DNA from: an uncultured Methylocystaceae bacterium
Lineage (GTDB): Bacteria; Pseudomonadota; Alphaproteobacteria; Rhizobiales; Beijerinckiaceae
Assembly: GCA_945956975.1 (NCBI GenBank)
Contig: CAMFKC010000135.1
Location: forward strand, 1-6,552
Length of the DNA: 6,552 nt
Direction of reading: 5' to 3'
Notes under the pieces: generated by a model
Told to the model about the DNA's origin: nothing
The model's input: the letters and a program-made list of their open reading frames with translations, nothing else
Database searches by the model: none
Shown: positions 1 to 5,742 of the stretch, piece by piece
How positions within the stretch are numbered: the first letter of the stretch is position 1
How the letters are laid out: every line of letters starts with the position of its first letter
Made by a program: the position numbers and the translations under genes

Positions 1-988
1 GGATGCGGGCGACGTCGACGCGGCGGATGTCCTCATAGGTTTCGAGCACGGCCGGGATCTTGTCCTTGCTGTGCCCATGAACCTGGAACTGCCGCGCGAG
101 CTCGATGCCGTCGTCGATCGCGAGCTTGGTGCCGGAGCCGATGGCGAAATGCGCGGTATGGGCGGCGTCGCCCATCAGCACGACATGGCTCTTGCCGTTG
201 AAATGACTCCAGCGCTCGCAGATCAGGCGGTTGAAGTTGAGCCACGCCGAGCCGCGCAGGTGCCGGGCGTTGGTCATCAGCGGCGCGCCTTCGAGCGTCT
301 CGGCGAAGATCTTCTCGCAGAAGGCAATGCTCTCGGCCTGATCGGCCTTGTCGAGCCCGTGCGCCAGGAAGGTCTCTTCGGTCGTCTCGATGATGAATGT
401 CGAGGTCTTGGCGTCGAAGCGGTAGATATGCGCCTGGAACCAGCCGTGTTCCGTGCGGCGGAAATCGAAGGTGAAGGCGTCGTAGAGCTTGGTCGTTCCG
501 AACCAGATGTAGCGGTTGGGGCGCACCTGCAGGTCGGGCTTGAAGACATCCGCATAGCGGTCGCGGATGCGCGAATTGATGCCGTCGGAGGCGATGATGA
601 GGTCTGCGTCGGGATAGTCGAGGTCGTCGGCGTCCGTCTCGAACACGAGTTCGACGCCGAGCTGCTCGCAGCGCGCCTGCAATATGTTGAGCAGCTTCTT
701 GCGGCCGATGCCGACGAAGCCGTGGCCGGTGGTGCGCTGCGTCGTGCCTTTGAACAGAAGCTCGATGTCGTCCCAATGGTTGAAAGAGACTTCGATCTCG
801 GCCGCCGTCTCCGCGTCCCAGGCGCGCATGGAATCGAGCGTGAGATCGGAGAAGACGACGCCCCAGCCGAATGTGTCGTAAGGGCGGTTGCGCTCGACCA
901 CCGTGACATGGTGCTCGGGCCTGAGCTTCTTCATCAGCAGGCCGAAATAGAGGCCCGCCGGTCCTCCCCCGATGCAAACGATCCGCAT
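1..988 (-). CDS. FAD-dependent aromatic-CoA hydroxylase, N-terminal part (salicylyl-CoA 5-hydroxylase / anthraniloyl-CoA monooxygenase type), truncated by window edge
   Basis: Reading leftward from an ATG at 988-986, the frame is open to base 1 and gives 329 residues beginning MRIVCIGGGPAGLYFG. Seen: the GGGPAG dinucleotide-binding loop (residues 7-12), the ASDGINSR motif (133-140, the 'DG' motif of group A flavin hydroxylases) and MGDAAHTAHF (272-281), which contacts FAD ribityl/pyrophosphate. These define a single-component flavoprotein aromatic hydroxylase. The overall sequence, as I remember the family, fits the N-terminal half of the roughly 770-residue bifunctional salicylyl-CoA 5-hydroxylase/oxidoreductase or 2-aminobenzoyl-CoA monooxygenase, cytoplasmic enzymes that hydroxylate CoA-activated ortho-substituted benzoates; the old-yellow-enzyme-like second half would lie beyond the left edge. 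The start is supported by GAGGAGA at 1001-995, six bases upstream. It is divergent from a MarR gene, sharing its control region. The substrate (salicylyl-CoA or anthraniloyl-CoA) cannot be settled from this half. Confidence 0.85.
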   Translation of the reverse strand, partial: MRIVCIGGGPAGLYFGLLMKKLRPEHHVTVVERNRPYDTFGWGVVFSDLTLDSMRAWDAETAAEIEVSFNHWDDIELLFKGTTQRTTGHGFVGIGRKKLLNILQARCEQLGVELVFETDADDLDYPDADLIIASDGINSRIRDRYADVFKPDLQVRPNRYIWFGTTKLYDAFTFDFRRTEHGWFQAHIYRFDAKTSTFIIETTEETFLAHGLDKADQAESIAFCEKIFAETLEGAPLMTNARHLRGSAWLNFNRLICERWSHFNGKSHVVLMGDAAHTAHFAIGSGTKLAIDDGIELARQFQVHGHSKDKIPAVLETYEDIRRVDVARI

Positions 989-1003
989 GGTCGCTCTCCT
1001 CGG

Positions 1004-1015
1004 CCAGACGTCTGG
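1004..1015. promoter_or_regulatory. Perfect 12-bp palindrome in the hydroxylase leader
   Basis: CCAGACGTCTGG is a perfect palindrome lying between the inferred transcription start of the hydroxylase (about 1027) and its ribosome site (1001-995). It has no unpaired loop, so it is a better protein site than RNA hairpin. It differs from the AT-rich MarR dyad next to it, so it may be bound by another regulator. Chance occurrence is possible; no function is proven. Confidence 0.3.
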
Positions 1016-1022
1016 ACGAATT

Positions 1023-1053
1023 ATTTGAAACCTAAAATATCTAGGCTTAAAAT
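1023..1053. promoter_or_regulatory. Probable MarR operator, 31-bp imperfect dyad
   Basis: An AT-rich imperfect inverted repeat centred on base 1038: 11 of 15 base pairs match. Its inner core is CCTA (1031-1034) facing TAGG (1042-1045) and its outer arms are ATTT (1023-1026) facing AAAT (1050-1053). It lies between the divergent hydroxylase and MarR genes and covers the -35 to -10 span of the rightward promoter and the spacer and -10 of the leftward one. MarR dimers usually bind such AT-rich dyads across their own promoter, so autorepression and repression of the hydroxylase are the natural reading (inference). Confidence 0.65.
1025..1053 (+). promoter_or_regulatory. Sigma-70-type promoter for the MarR regulator
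   Basis: TTGAAA (1025-1030, 5 of 6 to consensus) is followed after exactly 17 bases by TAAAAT (1048-1053, 5 of 6). Transcription would start near 1060. The whole promoter sits within the 1023-1053 dyad and overlaps the opposing promoter. The -10 includes the upstream in-frame ATG at 1052, which rules that ATG out as a translation start if the promoter is real. Confidence 0.55.
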
Positions 1054-1063
1054 GGATTGTCAA
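1034..1063 (-). promoter_or_regulatory. Sigma-70-type promoter for the aromatic-CoA hydroxylase
   Basis: On the minus strand, a consensus -35 TTGACA (1063-1058) is followed after 18 bases by TATTTT (1039-1034, 4 of 6 matches to TATAAT). Transcription would begin near 1027, leaving a leader of about 39 bases with GAGGAGA before the ATG at 988. The -10 and spacer fall inside the MarR dyad. Confidence 0.55.
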
Positions 1064-1090
1064 GCATCCGGGAACATGGTCCAAGGGGAT

Positions 1091-1582
1091 ATGAGCGAAG
1101 CAGCCGATCTGGCGGAGGCCCCGGCCGATCTCGAGGCCGTCGCGCGCGGCGGCAAGGCTGAGTTGCGCCTGTGGCTGCGCCTGTTGTCCACCACCAACAT
1201 CATCAGCGGCCAGATCCGGCGCCGTCTGCGTGAAAAATTCGACATCACCCTGCCGGCCTTCGACCTGATGGCCCAGCTCGAACGCGAACCGGAGGGATTG
1301 CGGCTCGGCGAATTGTCGAAGCGGATGATGGTGACGAACGGCAATCTCACCGGCCTGGTCGAGCGGCTGGTGCAGGAGGGGCTCGTGCTTCGCGAAACCG
1401 ACGCGCAAGATCGCCGCGCTTTCATCGTGCGGCTGTCCAGGGCCGGCCGCGCCAAGTTTGCGGCCTATGCAAAGGAGAACGAGCGGCTCGTGCTCGCGCT
1501 GTTCGAGGATCTATCCCCAGACACAATCCAGACATTGATGGACAGTCTCGCGATGCTGAAGGCTTCGGCGAGCCGCAGGTAG
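1091..1582 (+). CDS. MarR-family transcriptional regulator
   Basis: A 163-residue winged helix-turn-helix repressor. Seen: a helical N-terminal dimerisation part (about 22-50), then the wHTH: LRLGELSKRMMVTNGNLTGL (70-89) gives the helix-turn-helix, followed by VERLVQEGLVLRETDAQDRRAFIVRLS (split as helix 90-98 and wing 101-116), with the DxxDRRA wing signature typical of MarR proteins, then C-terminal dimer helices. Length is normal for the family. The open frame extends far upstream, with in-frame ATGs at 1052, 1076 and 1091; 1052 lies in the -10 box, and 1091 is preceded by AAGGGG (1083-1088), so 1091 is preferred, with 1076 the alternative. Divergent orientation to the aromatic-CoA hydroxylase and the shared dyad suggest it controls that gene. 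MarR proteins of aromatic pathways often sense the aromatic acid or its CoA thioester; the ligand here is unknown. Confidence 0.88.
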   Translation: MSEAADLAEAPADLEAVARGGKAELRLWLRLLSTTNIISGQIRRRLREKFDITLPAFDLMAQLEREPEGLRLGELSKRMMVTNGNLTGLVERLVQEGLVLRETDAQDRRAFIVRLSRAGRAKFAAYAKENERLVLALFEDLSPDTIQTLMDSLAMLKASASRR

Positions 1583-1694
1583 CGGCGCCGGCGCAACAGC
1601 GCGCCAGATTGAACTCCATCCAAGCTGCGACGATAGCGTTGACTCCGCCGGCCATGCTAGCGGAAAGCTGGGCAATCCGGCTGGACCCTTCCGC

Positions 1695-3137
1695 ATGACC
1701 TTTCGTTTCGCCGCTCTTCGCATCGCCAGCGCCGCCTTGCTCGCGGGGGCCGCGCTGTGGGCAGGCGCCGCGCAGGCGCAGGCGCCCGTGCAGACGCGCA
1801 CGCAGGGCCAGGAAGACCAGATGCACCCCAGCGTGCCGCCGGTCTCGGTCGGCAAGCTGCTGCCCAAGGCGGTGCGCGAGGTCGGCGGCCTGCGGCCATG
1901 GCTCTACGATTACGGCATCACATTCGGGTTCAACTACCAGTCGGACCTGATGGGCGCGACGACCGGCGGCGCCCGGCGCGGCACGACCTACATGGGCCGT
2001 CTCGAAGGCGTGGTCGAGTGGGATCTCGAAAAGGGCTTCGGCTGGACGGGCGCGCTGTTCCACATCGGCGCGTATCAGATCCACGGCATGGGTCTGTCGC
2101 GGCATTTCCTCCAGACGCTTCAACCGGTCTCCGACCTTGAGGGCCTGGCGACCACGCGCCTCAACGAGATGTGGATCGAGCAGAAATTCGGCGACCAGGT
2201 CTCCGTGCGCTTCGGCCAGCTCGCAGTGGACGCGGAATTCTTCCTCACGCCCTTCCATGCGCTCGCGGTCGGCGGCGCCTATGGCTGGCCGGCCATCGTC
2301 TCGGCCAATCTGCCGAATGGCGGCCCCGCCTATCCCTTCGCCTCGCCCGGCGTTCGCTTCCGCTATCAGCCGAACGACAGTCTCCTGTTCCGCGCCGCCG
2401 TTTACAACGGCGATCCCGTCGGCGCGAGCTGCGTCGGCGATCCGCAGAAGTGCAACCGCAACGGTATTAATTTCCGGATGCGGGATTCCGCTTTTGTGAT
2501 CGCCGAGGGCGAATACGCCTTCGCGCTGCCCTTCATGGGCGGTCTCGTCGGTCATGCGCGCGTGGGCGCCTGGAATCATTTCGGCCGGTTCGCCGACAAA
2601 TATATCGACGTGGTGGACGGTCCGCTCGCCTCGCCGACTTCGGTTGGCATGCCCCTGCAACACCGCGGCAACCGCGGCGTCTATGTCACGGGCGACCAGC
2701 AGGTCTGGCGTCCTTCGGCGGACAAGGACGATGCCGACAAGGGCGTCTTCGTCTACGGGCGCATTGGTTTTGCGCCGCAGGATCGCAACCAGATCGGCTT
2801 CTATTTCGACGGCGGCGTGAATTTCGTCGGCCTCGTGCCGGGCCGGCCGCAGGATCAGTTCGGCTTCATGGGCGCCTATGCCCGCACCACCTCCAGCGTC
2901 GACAACGCCGACATTGCGACGAACATGTTCACGGGCGGGCTGGGGCCGATCCACGACTTCGAGGCGCTGCTGCAGGCGACCTACCAGATCCAGGTGACGC
3001 CCGGCTGGAGCCTGCAGCCCAACCTGCAATATGTCATTCACCCCGGCGCGCATGCGGTCGATCCGACCGATCCGCTGGGCATCCGCGCGGTCCGCAACGC
3101 CGTCGTGCTCGGCCTGCGCTCGTCCATGAAATTCTGA
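1695..3137 (+). CDS. OprB-family carbohydrate porin
   Basis: A 480-residue outer-membrane beta-barrel protein. Seen: a classical signal peptide (FRFAALRIASAALLAGAALW, then AGAAQAQA) with likely cleavage after residue 28 or 30; the linker and first strands around PWLYDYGITFGFNYQSDL (68-85), characteristic of OprB; many alternating aromatic/glycine strands; a final segment YQIQVTPGWSLQPNLQYVIH (430-449) that is a hallmark of the family; and a terminal phenylalanine (F480) as needed for BAM recognition. C246 and C253 (CVGDPQKC) form a short loop that could be disulfide-bonded. OprB proteins allow diffusion of sugars and other small solutes across the outer membrane; selectivity here is not predictable. 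Start chosen as the first ATG ahead of the signal peptide; the ribosome site is weak. It is 112 bases after the MarR gene and 90 bases before the iron operon, so it is probably transcribed on its own. Confidence 0.9.
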   Translation: MTFRFAALRIASAALLAGAALWAGAAQAQAPVQTRTQGQEDQMHPSVPPVSVGKLLPKAVREVGGLRPWLYDYGITFGFNYQSDLMGATTGGARRGTTYMGRLEGVVEWDLEKGFGWTGALFHIGAYQIHGMGLSRHFLQTLQPVSDLEGLATTRLNEMWIEQKFGDQVSVRFGQLAVDAEFFLTPFHALAVGGAYGWPAIVSANLPNGGPAYPFASPGVRFRYQPNDSLLFRAAVYNGDPVGASCVGDPQKCNRNGINFRMRDSAFVIAEGEYAFALPFMGGLVGHARVGAWNHFGRFADKYIDVVDGPLASPTSVGMPLQHRGNRGVYVTGDQQVWRPSADKDDADKGVFVYGRIGFAPQDRNQIGFYFDGGVNFVGLVPGRPQDQFGFMGAYARTTSSVDNADIATNMFTGGLGPIHDFEALLQATYQIQVTPGWSLQPNLQYVIHPGAHAVDPTDPLGIRAVRNAVVLGLRSSMKF

Positions 3138-3141
3138 CGTC

Positions 3142-3158
3142 TTTAGAGCTTCTATAAA
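3142..3158. promoter_or_regulatory. Possible iron-responsive (Irr-like) dyad and -10 element before the Ftr operon
   Basis: TTTAGAGCTTCTATAAA is an imperfect dyad (6 of 8 pairs) of 17 bases located 69 bases before the FtrA start. It contains TATAAA (3153-3158), a possible -10, though no good -35 is seen at the right distance. It resembles the Irr box of Rhizobiales as I remember it (TTTAGAA, three bases, TTCTAAA): the left half matches 6 of 7 and the right half 5 of 7. Iron-linked control would suit the downstream genes, but this match is weak. Confidence 0.3.
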
Positions 3159-3227
3159 CTGCGCCGCCGCCCTCCCGCTGCGGCTCCGCCGGCTCTAATG
3201 TCGCAGCGCAACAGGCTGGAGAGTTTC

Positions 3228-3758
3228 ATGCGCTTTTTCGTGCTCGCGCTGGGCGCCGCGCTCGCCGCGACGGGCGTCTCGGCGAAGGAGATACCGATCG
3301 GCGCGCCGCAGACGCAGGCCGGGATGAACATCGGCGCCGTCTATCTCCAGCCGATCGAGATGGAGCCGGAAGGCATCATGCGCGCGGCGCGGGACTCCGA
3401 CGTGCATCTGGAGGCCGACATCAAGGCGGCCAAGGGCAATTCGAACGGTTTCGCGGAGGGCGACTGGATTCCCTATCTCGTCGTGAACTACGAACTGACC
3501 CGCGAGGGCGGCCCGACGCAGAAGGGCGCCTTCATGCCGATGGTGGCGAACGACGGGCCGCACTACGGCGACAACGTCAAGCTCTCCGGCCCGGGCAAAT
3601 ACAGGCTGAAGCTCGTGATCGAGCCGCCGTCCGCGAATGCGCATGCGCATTTCGGCCGCCACGTCGACAAGGAGACGGGCGTCGGAGAATGGTTCAAGCC
3701 GGTGACGGTGGAATTCGAATTCCCCTACGCCGGCACGGGCAAGAAGGGCGCTTACTGA
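3228..3758 (+). CDS. ftrA: FtrA/P19-type periplasmic iron-uptake protein
   Basis: A 176-residue periplasmic protein of the P19/FetP/FtrA family (Pfam 'Fe2+ transport protein'), which bind copper and iron and feed iron to an Ftr1-type inner-membrane permease. Seen: signal peptide MRFFVLALGAALAATGVSA with cleavage before K20; the family signature around VYLQPIEMEPEG (38-49); DVHLEADI (58-65); GAFMPMVANDGPHYGDNVKL (100-119); and the His-rich NAHAHFGRHVD (137-147). Candidate metal ligands are E44/E46, H60, M103/M105, H112 and H141/H145; exact assignment by analogy is inferred. An earlier in-frame ATG at 3198 would add ten residues before the signal peptide; 3228 is chosen because GGAGAG (3218-3223) precedes it and the signal peptide then starts correctly. 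First gene of a tight operon with the two genes downstream. Confidence 0.92.
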   Translation: MRFFVLALGAALAATGVSAKEIPIGAPQTQAGMNIGAVYLQPIEMEPEGIMRAARDSDVHLEADIKAAKGNSNGFAEGDWIPYLVVNYELTREGGPTQKGAFMPMVANDGPHYGDNVKLSGPGKYRLKLVIEPPSANAHAHFGRHVDKETGVGEWFKPVTVEFEFPYAGTGKKGAY

Positions 3759-3762
3759 GACG

Positions 3763-4110
3763 ATGAGACAGACCAGGTTTCTCCGCGCCTTCGCCGTGCT
3801 CGCGCTGGCCGCGTCGGCGCCGGCCGTCGCTGCGGACGAGCCGACCTTCCAGGTGACGTTCGAGAACGGCAAGATCGAGCCGTTGCGGATCGAGGTGCCT
3901 GCGAAGACGCGCATCCGGCTCGAACTGATCAACAAGGGCGACACGCCCGCCGAATTCGAGAGCAAGCCGCTGCGGCTCGAGAAGGTGCTGGCGCCGAAGT
4001 CTCAGTCCGTCCTCGTCATCCGCACGCTCGACCCCGGCGAATATCCGTTCTTCGACGATTTCCATCCCGACGCGCCGCCCGCCGTGGTCGTCGCGCGCGA
4101 GAAGCCCTGA
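3763..4110 (+). CDS. ftrB: FtrB-type cupredoxin-fold periplasmic protein
   Basis: A 115-residue exported protein with a cupredoxin-like domain. Seen: signal peptide (FLRAFAVLALAASAPAVA, cleavage near residue 23-24), then a single small beta domain with the family features DTPAEFESKPLRLEKVLAPK (60-79) and LDPGEYPFFDDFHPDAP (89-105). It contains no cysteine and no methionine after the start, so a type 1 copper site is impossible; the likely metal-interacting residues are E64, E66, E73 and H101, which is how FtrB-like proteins differ from true blue-copper proteins. In FtrABCD systems FtrB is thought to work with FtrA in periplasmic iron handling or oxidation before transport. It begins four bases after ftrA stops, with only a weak GAGA ribosome site (3757-3760), suggesting translational coupling. 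Confidence 0.88.
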   Translation: MRQTRFLRAFAVLALAASAPAVAADEPTFQVTFENGKIEPLRIEVPAKTRIRLELINKGDTPAEFESKPLRLEKVLAPKSQSVLVIRTLDPGEYPFFDDFHPDAPPAVVVAREKP

Positions 4111-4113
4111 CGC

Positions 4114-5535
4114 ATGGGACGGGCGCAGGCGATCCCGAGCCTTCATGCGCCGGCAGGCGCGGTCCAGGCGCGCGTCGCGCGCTTCGGCGAATGGCTGCGC
4201 GACCACCAGAGCGCGATCCGCCGCACGCAGTGGGTGGTGGTCTTCATCTATGCCGCGCTGCTGATCGTGCCCGCGCTCGCGCCGCTGCCGGATCGCACGG
4301 CCCATATCTGGACGCATGTGACCCTTCTCGCGCAATTCGCGTTCTGGGGAATCTGGTGGCCTTTCGTGCTGCTCAGCATGATTCTCGTCGGGCGCTCGTG
4401 GTGTGGCCTGTTCTGCCCGGAGGGCGCGCTCACGGAGATCGCGAGCCGCTGGTCGCTGGCGCGCGCCACGCCGCGCTGGATGAAATGGGCGGGCTGGCCC
4501 TTCGTGGCCTTCGCCTGCACGACGATCTACGGGCAGATGGTCAGCGTCTACCAGTACCCGAAGCCCGTCGTGATCGTGCTCGGCGGCTCGACGATCGCGG
4601 CCATTGCCGTGGGACTGATGTATGGCCGCGACAAGCGCGTGTGGTGCCGGTTTCTCTGTCCTGTGAATGGCGTGTTCCGCCTGCTGTCCAAGCTCGCGCC
4701 GCTGCGCTACCGCACCGACCGGGCGGCATGGGACGCGTGGGATCCGGAGACCGGCAGGAACGGCGCGATGAAGAATTGCGCCGCGCTGGTGCCGATCAAG
4801 ATCATGGAGGGCGCTGCGACCTGCCACATGTGCGGGCGCTGCGCCGGCTACAAGGACGCCGTCGCGCTCGAACTGCGCTCGCCCAACCAGGAGATCGTCG
4901 AAGCCTTCGGCCCGCCCCCGAGCGCTTGGGAGACGGCGCTGATCACGTTCGGTCTGATGGGCCTTGCGGCAGGCGCGTTCCAGTGGGCGTCGAGCCCGTG
5001 GTTCGTGGCCGCGCGGCAATGGCTCGCGGGATGGATGATCGAGCATGGGTTCACGTCGCTGCTCGAACCCCTGCTGCCGTGGTGGATTCTCACGAACTAT
5101 CCGGACCAGAACGACATGATGTCGCCGCTCGACGGCGGGCTGATGATTGCCTACGTGCTCGCGACGGCGGCGGTCGTCGGCGGCGCGGCGACGGCGCTGG
5201 TCGCGCTCGGCGCGCGGCTGCTCGGGCCGTTCGAGGCGCGGCGGCTGCATCATCTCGCGCAGAGCCTCATCCCCATTGCGGGCTGCGGCGTGTTCCTGGG
5301 CCTCTCCGCGCTGACGGTGACGATGCTGAAGGCGGAAGGGCTGCGCTTCTCCTTCGTCGGGCCGGCGCGCGCCGTGTTGCTGGCGGGCGCGGCGCTGTGG
5401 TGCGTATGGCTCGCGTGGCAGATCAGCGGACGTTACGCGTCTGACATTGCGCGCCGCATCGGCGCCGTCGTTTGCGTCGCCGCGGCTGTTGCAATCGGGG
5501 TCGCGCAATGGGTTCTGCTGTTCTGGGTGTGGTGA
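4114..5535 (+). CDS. ftrD: FtrD-type inner-membrane polyferredoxin (4Fe-4S) of the iron-uptake system
   Basis: A 473-residue NapH/FtrD-like membrane iron-sulfur protein. Seen: hydrophobic segments near 39-57, 66-93, 126-146, 151-170, 274-290, 343-369, 384-404, 418-436 and 448-470; two CxxxCP motifs, CGLFCPEG (97-104) and CRFLCPVN (178-185), after membrane segments; a cluster CHMCGRC (237-243) with an extra cysteine at 222; and the C-terminal LHHLAQSLIPIAGCGVFLGL (378-397) typical of FtrD-like proteins. These cysteines can hold two 4Fe-4S clusters. Known role of FtrD: electron transfer across the inner membrane in support of FtrABC iron uptake. The gene starts three bases after ftrB, so the three genes are surely one transcript. 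The Ftr1 permease usually encoded between ftrB and ftrD is not present. A general NapH/CcoG-like role is the alternative, less likely given the neighbours. Confidence 0.9.
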   Translation: MGRAQAIPSLHAPAGAVQARVARFGEWLRDHQSAIRRTQWVVVFIYAALLIVPALAPLPDRTAHIWTHVTLLAQFAFWGIWWPFVLLSMILVGRSWCGLFCPEGALTEIASRWSLARATPRWMKWAGWPFVAFACTTIYGQMVSVYQYPKPVVIVLGGSTIAAIAVGLMYGRDKRVWCRFLCPVNGVFRLLSKLAPLRYRTDRAAWDAWDPETGRNGAMKNCAALVPIKIMEGAATCHMCGRCAGYKDAVALELRSPNQEIVEAFGPPPSAWETALITFGLMGLAAGAFQWASSPWFVAARQWLAGWMIEHGFTSLLEPLLPWWILTNYPDQNDMMSPLDGGLMIAYVLATAAVVGGAATALVALGARLLGPFEARRLHHLAQSLIPIAGCGVFLGLSALTVTMLKAEGLRFSFVGPARAVLLAGAALWCVWLAWQISGRYASDIARRIGAVVCVAAAVAIGVAQWVLLFWVW

Positions 5536-5742
5536 CTTCCACGCATCCTCATCCTGAGGAGCCCGCGGAGCGGGCGTCTCGAAGGATGGCCGCGCCACGA
5601 ATGCTGTATTTGCCATCCTTCGAGACGCGATGCTGCGCATCGCTCCTCAGGATGAGGATTGGAGACGAGCGAAACAGCCACGTTTGACCTCGCGCGCGCA
5701 TCGCGGCATTCAGGACGCAAATCCCTGCATTCGCGAGGTCCC
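5536..5742. other. Gene-free stretch between ftrD and the DUF2889 gene
   Basis: 207 bases containing the palindromic repeat at 5545-5659 and then about 80 bases with no convincing promoter. The upstream TTG at 5659 would extend the next gene back to the repeat edge, but the added residues (RASRHSGRKS and similar) look like non-coding translation, so I treat the region as intergenic. Confidence 0.6.
5545..5659. repeat. Branched palindromic intergenic repeat (REP-like, 115 bp)
   Basis: An outer stem of 18 perfect pairs (5545-5562 with 5642-5659; ATCCTCATCCTGAGGAGC) and an inner stem of 17 perfect pairs (5574-5590 with 5612-5628; GCGTCTCGAAGGATGGC) around a 21-base loop. Between the two stems each arm carries its own small hairpin: GCCCGC-GGA-GCGGGC at 5561-5575 and GCGATGC-TGC-GCATCGC at 5627-5643, overlapping the stems by a base or two. 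The result is a cloverleaf-like element. CCTCATCCTGAGG-type repeats are, from memory, abundant in Bradyrhizobium and relatives. Starting 10 bases after the ftrD stop, it could also end or stabilise the ftr transcript, though there is no following T-run. Confidence 0.85.

Noticed and set aside
71..1090. Upstream extension of the MarR frame back to 71
   Set aside because: It runs antisense through the FAD hydroxylase and across the promoter region; the MarR domain fits entirely after 1091.
1590..1605. Small GC hairpin (GGCGC, six-base loop, GCGCC) after the MarR stop as a terminator
   Set aside because: Only five pairs and no T-run after it; too weak in GC-rich DNA to call.
1609..1644. Promoter for the porin gene (TTGAAC at 1609 or TTGACT at 1639)
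   Set aside because: Neither -35-like box has a credible -10 at 16-18 bases; not supported although a promoter is likely somewhere in 1583-1694.
1422..3053. Minus-strand open frame of 543 codons opposite the MarR and porin genes
   Set aside because: Composition is that of a shadow frame; the plus strand encodes a porin with signal peptide, family motifs and terminal Phe.
4191..5444. 417-codon plus-strand frame overlapping ftrD
   Set aside because: Arg/Ala-rich shadow; the ftrD frame holds the cysteine motifs and membrane segments.
3694..5640. Long minus-strand open frame of 648 codons opposite the Ftr operon
   Set aside because: Its translation is rich in Arg, His, Ala and Asp with no recognisable domain, as expected for an antisense shadow of high-GC coding DNA, and the plus-strand genes are clearly real.
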